From a virus: DNA of 21,036 bases. Below the pieces are notes generated by a model that did not search any database, was not told the origin of the DNA, and was given only the letters and a program-made list of their open reading frames with translations. The stretch's first letter is position 1, and each line of letters opens with the position of its first letter. The stretch is from positions 1-21,036 of the IMG/VR virus record IMGVR_UViG_3300009164_002570. One strand, written 5' to 3'. A program made the translations under genes and the position numbers. Shown one piece after another: positions 17,722 to 21,036 of the stretch.

Positions 17722-18001
17722 TTTTTTATATGATACCTTTGAATGGATAAAAAGTGATTACAAAACTAACAAATTTAGATTTTGTGTTGAAGTTGTTGCT
17801 TGGGGTATTAGCATTGGGTGTGCTATCACAATGGCTGCGACAGTTCCAAATCCACCTTTACTGGCTATGTATCCTATTTGGGTTGCAGGGTGTGCTATGT
17901 ATGCTTGGGCTAGTTATACTCGCCGATCGTTTGGTATGCTTGGGAACTATCTATTACTCACCACGATAGATTCAATTGGTTTAATTCGCATGTTAACATA
18001 A
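17714..18001 (+). CDS. membrane protein, 95 aa, conserved phage type
   Basis: A conserved-looking small membrane protein with three hydrophobic segments: CVEVVAWGISIGCAITMAA, LAMYPIWVAGCAMYAWASY and LLLTTIDSIGLIRML. Characteristic residues are VPNPPLLAMYPIW and RRSFGMLGNYLLLTTID. I recall similar proteins in cyanophages and other large phages, without a known function. It starts in a short overlap with the RHH gene. The following AbrB-like gene begins after 8 bases. Function unknown. Confidence 0.75.
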   Translation: MNNFLYDTFEWIKSDYKTNKFRFCVEVVAWGISIGCAITMAATVPNPPLLAMYPIWVAGCAMYAWASYTRRSFGMLGNYLLLTTIDSIGLIRMLT

Positions 18002-18009
18002 GGAAAAAA

Positions 18010-18486
18010 ATGTCAAAGAAACATACAGTATATATTGAAGAAGATCCAGAGACCGGTGACTTGATTCTTCCACTACCAGAAGGTATGTGTGATGACTTGG
18101 GTTGGGAGATTGGTGATACGCTTAAATTTAAAACACACAAAGACGGGAGTTTTACTTTGACTAAGAAAGAAAAGAAAGACACACAATGGGTACTTGTTGA
18201 ATGTGTCAGTACATTCCGTGAACGTTATATGGTTGAAGTGCCCGTTGGCATCGACAAGTTTGGTAAAGATAAGGCTGAGTGGGCATTGGATACTGTTACG
18301 ATGGATGAGGCAAAAGAATTTAGCCAAGAACATATTGGTGAACAAATTATCAGCCATCGTGTTGTGACCAGAGAAGAAGCATTGGCGTTGTGTGATAAAG
18401 ATAATGATTACTGTAGTTCTTGGGATGAAGAATTAAAAATCAAAAACTTTTTCACAACTTGGGAAGAACAAGAAAATGATGACTGA
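18010..18486 (+). CDS. AbrB/SpoVT-type N-terminal domain protein, 158 aa
   Basis: The N-terminal 53 residues (YIEEDPETGDLILPLPEGMCDDLGWEIGDTLKFKTHKDGSFTLTKKEK) match the swapped-hairpin AbrB fold: G-DLILPLPEGMCDDLGWEIGDTL is close to the DNA-binding loop of AbrB and MazE antitoxins. The remaining about 100 residues are acidic and of unknown fold (WVLVECVSTFRERYMVEVPVG, DEAKEFSQEHIGEQIISHRVV). As in other phages, it may regulate transcription. No toxin gene is evident beside it. The ribosome site is AAGGAAA. It overlaps the next gene by 11 bases. Confidence 0.75.
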   Translation: MSKKHTVYIEEDPETGDLILPLPEGMCDDLGWEIGDTLKFKTHKDGSFTLTKKEKKDTQWVLVECVSTFRERYMVEVPVGIDKFGKDKAEWALDTVTMDEAKEFSQEHIGEQIISHRVVTREEALALCDKDNDYCSSWDEELKIKNFFTTWEEQENDD

Positions 18487-18787
18487 ATGCAATCCAACTA
18501 GTGACTGGAAAGACAAAGAGTGGGATAATTTTCGTGATTGGATTGGTAGTGTATTGAAAACTACTGAGGTTCAAGTTACATTCTATAAGAAGGATGGGAC
18601 CGACCGTATTATGAAATGCACACTAAATCCTGAGGTACTTCCTCCTATTGTCGTAAAAGAAGGTAAGAAGGAACGAAAGATTCCCGAAAACTCTATGGCA
18701 GTCTATGACATTGAACTAAAAGAATGGCGTAGCTTTATTATCAAATCTGTAAAACATATCAGTTTCACTATGGATTCCAAAGGTTGA
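18476..18787 (+). CDS. WYL_2-like (DUF2693) small protein, 103 aa
   Basis: The core EVQVTFYKKDGTDRIMKCTLNPEVLPP (31-57) and DIELKEWRSFIIKSVKHI (80-97) match the recurrent phage SH3-like family I know as WYL_2 (formerly DUF2693): a KKDGTxRxMxCTLNPxxLPP stretch and a C-terminal EWRSF strand. Its function is unproven, though the family name recalls ligand-binding WYL modules. The ATG (two in tandem, 18476 and 18479) overlaps the AbrB-like stop. The TGA stop lies inside the -35 of the next promoter. Confidence 0.75.
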   Translation: MMTECNPTSDWKDKEWDNFRDWIGSVLKTTEVQVTFYKKDGTDRIMKCTLNPEVLPPIVVKEGKKERKIPENSMAVYDIELKEWRSFIIKSVKHISFTMDSKG

Positions 18788-18812
18788 CGATAAATAAGGT
18801 TTCTGCTATACT
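18784..18812 (+). promoter_or_regulatory. cassette promoter
   Basis: TTGACG (18784-18789), 17 bp, TATACT (18807-18812). The upstream TGA is in the -35. The start of the next gene (ATG 18820) is seven bases after the -10, so this mRNA is predicted to be leaderless. Confidence 0.78.
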
Positions 18813-18819
18813 TATGGCT

Positions 18820-18975
18820 ATGAAAAAAGAAATCTTAACATTCACCGTTAAACAGCCCAAGCAACGTCATCATATGATGTTGTTCCAAGCTGGCACACCT
18901 TTTAAACAAAAAGTAGTACAAGACAAAACCTTGTACAAACGTAAACCCAAACATTGTAAAACACTCGACCTGTAA
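18820..18975 (+). CDS. hypothetical basic protein, 51 aa
   Basis: Not recognised. A short, very basic protein (KKEILTFTVKQPKQRHHMMLFQAGTPF, then KQKVVQDKTLYKRKPKHCKTLDL). The ATG at 18820 is placed at the predicted transcription start, so the gene may be leaderless; starts further up lie in the promoter and are rejected. Positive charge suggests nucleic-acid binding. It is followed by AAGGA for the lipoprotein gene. Function unknown. Confidence 0.65.
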   Translation: MKKEILTFTVKQPKQRHHMMLFQAGTPFKQKVVQDKTLYKRKPKHCKTLDL

Positions 18976-18984
18976 GGATTCGTA

Positions 18985-19698
18985 ATGAAAAAGACATTGG
19001 CGTTGGCTATACTGCTTAGCCTTCTTGTTGGCTGTAGCACCGTTCAAATTGAAACAGAACCTGCAGTAACCAAACAGTTTTTAACACGAACTCCTAGACC
19101 AACTGTTATCATTGCACATGGGTGTGATGGTGTAGATAATGTTAGCTATACAAATTGGGCAAAGGAAATCCATTCTTGGGGTTACAATACCGTGGTAGCA
19201 GACTCATTTAAAGTCCGACATTTAACGTCCGGTGTATGCGTGAATCCTCCTATTGTTCTTCCCGAAACTAGAGCAAGAGACTTGGTTAAATTGGCTGCTT
19301 GGATTAAAACAGAACCCTGGCATCAAGGTAAAATTGCAGTAATTGGGTTCAGTCATGGCGGCAGCACAGTACTGAATATTTCAAATACCAAGCAAGATTT
19401 TATAGATGCAACAGTTGCATACTACCCATCCTGTCATAAAAAGTTTAGTAGCATTAATACATACGATCCATATATCCCTACACAGGTACATTTGGCAGGT
19501 CGTGATGATTGGACACCGGCAAGTGAATGTGACTACTTACCGAACAAGGACAAACATTTGTATCCTGATGCGACACACGCCTTTGATATGATGATTCCGG
19601 ATCGTGTATATTTAGGACATCGTATGGCTTACAATAAGAAAGCCGACGTATTAGCAAGACAAAGAACGAAAGAGTTCTTAAGTACTATATTGAAATAA
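18985..19698 (+). CDS. lipoprotein of the dienelactone hydrolase type
   Basis: 237 residues. ALAILLSLLVGCSTV (6-20) is a lipobox signal peptide with C17 as the acylated residue, so it is a lipoprotein. The rest is an alpha/beta-hydrolase of the dienelactone hydrolase class: nucleophile elbow GFSHGGS with S123, HLAGRDDWTPASEC with the acid at D174 or D175, and DATHAFDM with H198. Substrates of such enzymes are small esters or lactones; a role in altering the host surface or exclusion is speculation. The start has AAGGA. The short ORF before it is in the same unit. Confidence 0.85.
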   Translation: MKKTLALAILLSLLVGCSTVQIETEPAVTKQFLTRTPRPTVIIAHGCDGVDNVSYTNWAKEIHSWGYNTVVADSFKVRHLTSGVCVNPPIVLPETRARDLVKLAAWIKTEPWHQGKIAVIGFSHGGSTVLNISNTKQDFIDATVAYYPSCHKKFSSINTYDPYIPTQVHLAGRDDWTPASECDYLPNKDKHLYPDATHAFDMMIPDRVYLGHRMAYNKKADVLARQRTKEFLSTILK

Positions 19699-19713
19699 TC
19701 AAAAGGATAACAT

Positions 19714-19977
19714 ATGGACCGATTACTTTGTAAGGATTGTAAGTTTAGTAAGGCTTCTTTTATTGCTAAATTACTACAAAATGAGTACGCATATACCTGT
19801 ACCCATCGTGATAGTTGGTACACCCCTAAGCCTGACAACGTGCTAGGCCTGGACAGGACCAGTTATTTCCAGTCCTGCAAGACTCAGCGCATGTACGGCG
19901 AATCATGCGGTACAGACGCTAATAATTGGTTGCCAAAAGATACTACTAAAGTATTCATGTATTTGCGCCACAAATAG
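19714..19977 (+). CDS. Cys-rich protein, 87 aa, possible zinc binder
   Basis: Six Cys: CKDCKFSK (6 and 9), CTHRDSW (29), CKTQRMYGESC (55 and 65) and one more in the N-terminal region pattern. The C-x2-C and C-x-H motifs suggest a zinc-binding domain. YAYTCTHRDSWYTPKPDNVLGLDRTSYFQSCKTQRMYGESCG is conserved-looking. Similar short Cys-rich proteins occur in large phages, without a known function. The ribosome site AAGGA is 6 bases before the ATG. It is the last gene before a cassette promoter. Confidence 0.7.
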   Translation: MDRLLCKDCKFSKASFIAKLLQNEYAYTCTHRDSWYTPKPDNVLGLDRTSYFQSCKTQRMYGESCGTDANNWLPKDTTKVFMYLRHK

Positions 19978-19988
19978 GCAAAAAAAGG

Positions 19989-20017
19989 TTGACGATAAAT
20001 GGATTCGGGTATATAAT
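19989..20017 (+). promoter_or_regulatory. cassette promoter
   Basis: TTGACG (19989-19994), 17 bp, TATAAT (20012-20017), body ATAAATGGATTCGGGTA, identical to the GIY-YIG promoter core. The leader contains CAGTTGATTAAAGGAG. Confidence 0.9.
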
Positions 20018-20049
20018 ATATCTTGTTCAGTTGATTAAAGGAGTAAACA

Positions 20050-20352
20050 ATGGAACAATTCTCAGCAATTCAACAAGTCAATTCTGCTATCATGTTTGGC
20101 AATTTCACTAATGACGAACTGAATAGCATCAATGATGCCGTTAAGTTTGCCCGTGCTACTATCGCCAAGCAAAACAAACGTGAAATGACTGTTGGTACAG
20201 TTGTCAAATTTAAAAGTAGCCGCACAGGCATGACAGTGACTGGTACTGTCAAAAAGGTAAACAGAAAGTTTATCCTTGTAAATGAGCAAAAGTCAGGTAG
20301 CTTGTTTGGCACGACCTGGAGAGTCCCAGCTAGCATGTTGGAAGTTGCTTAA
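20050..20352 (+). CDS. hypothetical protein, 100 aa, SH3-like C-terminus
   Basis: The N-terminus is helical (AIQQVNSAIMFGNFTNDELNSINDAVKFARATIAKQNK) and the C-terminal half forms a beta-barrel-like module: MTVGTVVKFKSSRTGMTVTGTVKKVNRKFILVNEQ. The VGTVVKFK...GTVKKVNRKFILV pattern resembles KOW/SH3-type barrels, and I recall phage homologues with no assigned role. The ribosome site AAAGGAG is in the conserved cassette leader. It is a single gene between two cassette promoters. The fold guess is moderate; function unknown. Confidence 0.7.
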   Translation: MEQFSAIQQVNSAIMFGNFTNDELNSINDAVKFARATIAKQNKREMTVGTVVKFKSSRTGMTVTGTVKKVNRKFILVNEQKSGSLFGTTWRVPASMLEVA

Positions 20353-20360
20353 AAACAACA

Positions 20361-20398
20361 TACCCAAAGTTGACAATAAATGGCTTTGGGTATATAAT
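20361..20398 (+). promoter_or_regulatory. cassette promoter with inverted repeat
   Basis: TTGACA (20370-20375), 17 bp, TATAAT (20393-20398). TACCCAAA (20361-20368) and TTTGGGTA (20385-20392) flank the -35 as a perfect 8-bp inverted repeat. Confidence 0.92.
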
Positions 20399-20430
20399 AG
20401 AATCTTAGACAGTAAAGAAAAGGAAACGAA

Positions 20431-20673
20431 ATGACTAAAATCACACTTGATATCACTTATGCTATGTACTCTGATGAAGGTAACATGGCTGTTCACGGTA
20501 TTGTGACAACTGCTAAAAGTCAAAATCTGTCATGGAAACAGACTTTCAAGGCATTACGTGACTTGGCTGATTCTAATCCTGACATGTTTGGTGAGGCAAT
20601 GGACACAATGGTTCGTGAATGTGTCTATGATGCGATCGGTGCCGACAAGCGTGGTGAGTGTTTTTATATTTGA
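20431..20673 (+). CDS. hypothetical protein, 80 aa
   Basis: Not recognised. An N-terminal strand (KITLDITYAMYSDEG) leads into helices (VTTAKSQNLSWKQTFKALRDLADSNPDMFGEAMDTMVRECVYDAIGADKRG). No signal or membrane segment. The ribosome site AAAGGAAA is in the conserved cassette leader. It is followed by a 9-base gap to the next ORF, so both are under the promoter at 20370. Function unknown. Confidence 0.7.
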   Translation: MTKITLDITYAMYSDEGNMAVHGIVTTAKSQNLSWKQTFKALRDLADSNPDMFGEAMDTMVRECVYDAIGADKRGECFYI

Positions 20674-20682
20674 GGAACAAAC

Positions 20683-20949
20683 ATGACTAAGAAAATCTCC
20701 ATCAAAGTTTTTGCAGATCCAGGACATGCTTGGGCACGTATTGCAAAGTCCAAGTTGGTGTCACTTGGTATTGCCGACAAAATTAGTACTTACAGTTATC
20801 AAAAGGGTGAGAATGCATTCCTGGAAGAGGACTGTGATTTGACTGTATTGGTTAACGCACTCCGTGAGCGTGGCTATGAAATTAAATTCAACGAAAGCCA
20901 CACTAATCGTCAAAGCAAAATCCGTAGTTATTTTACATACCGGGCTTGA
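20683..20949 (+). CDS. conserved phage protein (DPGHAW family), 88 aa
   Basis: The sequence IKVFADPGHAWARIAKSKLVSLGIADKISTYSYQKGENAFLEEDCD and HTNRQSKIRSYF recur in a family of short phage proteins I recall; they have no known function. Features: an N-terminal strand, DPGHAW, a helix, an EEDCD acid stretch and a basic C-terminus. The ATG follows AGGA. The TGA stop lies in the -35 of the last promoter. No membrane or secretion signal. Confidence 0.75.
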   Translation: MTKKISIKVFADPGHAWARIAKSKLVSLGIADKISTYSYQKGENAFLEEDCDLTVLVNALRERGYEIKFNESHTNRQSKIRSYFTYRA

Positions 20950-20974
20950 CAATAAATCAATTCGGGTATATAAT
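20946..20974 (+). promoter_or_regulatory. cassette promoter
   Basis: TTGACA (20946-20951), 17 bp, TATAAT (20969-20974), body ATAAATCAATTCGGGTA. The TGA stop of the upstream gene is inside the -35. The leader AATCTTAAACAGTTGATTAAAGGA is typical of the cassette. Confidence 0.9.
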
Positions 20975-21007
20975 ATAATCTTAAACAGTTGATTAAAGGA
21001 AACAAAA

Positions 21008-21036
21008 ATGAAAGCACTTAACGCATACATCTCCCA
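21008..21036 (+). CDS. start of an ORF cut by the window edge
   Basis: The ATG at 21008 follows AAAGGA in a cassette leader and opens MKALNAYIS. The rest is outside the window, so nothing more can be said. Confidence 0.7.

Noticed and set aside
18010-18787. Toxin-antitoxin pair (AbrB-like antitoxin plus next gene)
   Set aside because: The downstream protein matches a WYL_2-like phage family and shows no toxin motif.
18784-18819. TTG start for the 51-aa protein
   Set aside because: It lies in the -35 box, before the predicted transcription start; ATG 18820 is used instead.
9722-20974. CRISPR array
   Set aside because: The repeated elements are full promoters separated by genes of 150-5000 bases, not short evenly spaced repeats.

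Overview
The window reads as accessory DNA of a large tailed phage of a Gram-negative bacterium. It is AT-rich and almost entirely plus-strand. Small ORFs are packed head to tail with ATGA or TAATG junctions, eleven tRNA genes lie among short ORFs, and several phage-type small families recur (GIY-YIG and HNH nucleases, WYL_2-like, MGTRSLIAVV-type). No structural, packaging or replication gene is present, so the phage assignment is inferred from style. Two secretion-signal proteins, a lipobox and an S11 peptidoglycan peptidase suggest a host with an outer membrane.

Layout. 1-725: C-terminal part of a DnaK chaperone. 750-3797: a tRNA array (Asn, Thr, Gly, an odd class II tRNA, Met, Gly, Leu, Val, Trp, initiator Met) interleaved with small ORFs, including a DSBH oxygenase-like protein, a parvulin PPIase and a 62-aa homologue of RNA polymerase omega. 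3812-4917: two overlapping class I methyltransferase-like genes. 4918-5551: a gene-free stretch with two good promoters and three related structured RNA modules. 5552-6979: a DUF2828/TROVE-vWA (Ro60-like) protein. 7017-7181: a long bulged stem-loop followed directly by tRNA-Pro. 7195-9725: a membrane protein, a metallophosphoesterase, an S11 D-Ala-D-Ala endopeptidase and a zincin. 9780-21036: a dense run of small, mostly unknown genes divided by repeated promoter cassettes.

The most unusual part is 4918-7181. Three RNA modules share a 5' signature (URGGAUSNNUWCAGCA), a complementary 3' signature and compensatory base-pair changes, and lie directly upstream of a Ro60-type protein. The third module falls at the predicted 5' end of the protein's mRNA. 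Downstream, an RNA of about 80 nt with an 18-bp, single-bulge terminal stem abuts tRNA-Pro and has the general shape of a Y RNA. Together they look like a phage-encoded Ro60-Y-RNA-type particle with possible autoregulation. A further promoter-driven structured RNA lies within the tRNA array (2636-2813).

Regulation appears to use host sigma70. At least ten promoters have TTGAC(A/G), a 17-bp spacer and a TATAAT-like box. Most share the body TTGACAATAAAT...GGGTATATAAT, and in six cases the TGA stop codon of the upstream gene lies inside the -35 hexamer. Some are flanked by CCCAAAG/CTTTGGG inverted repeats. They resemble the mobile promoter-stem-loop cassettes known from T4-type phages.
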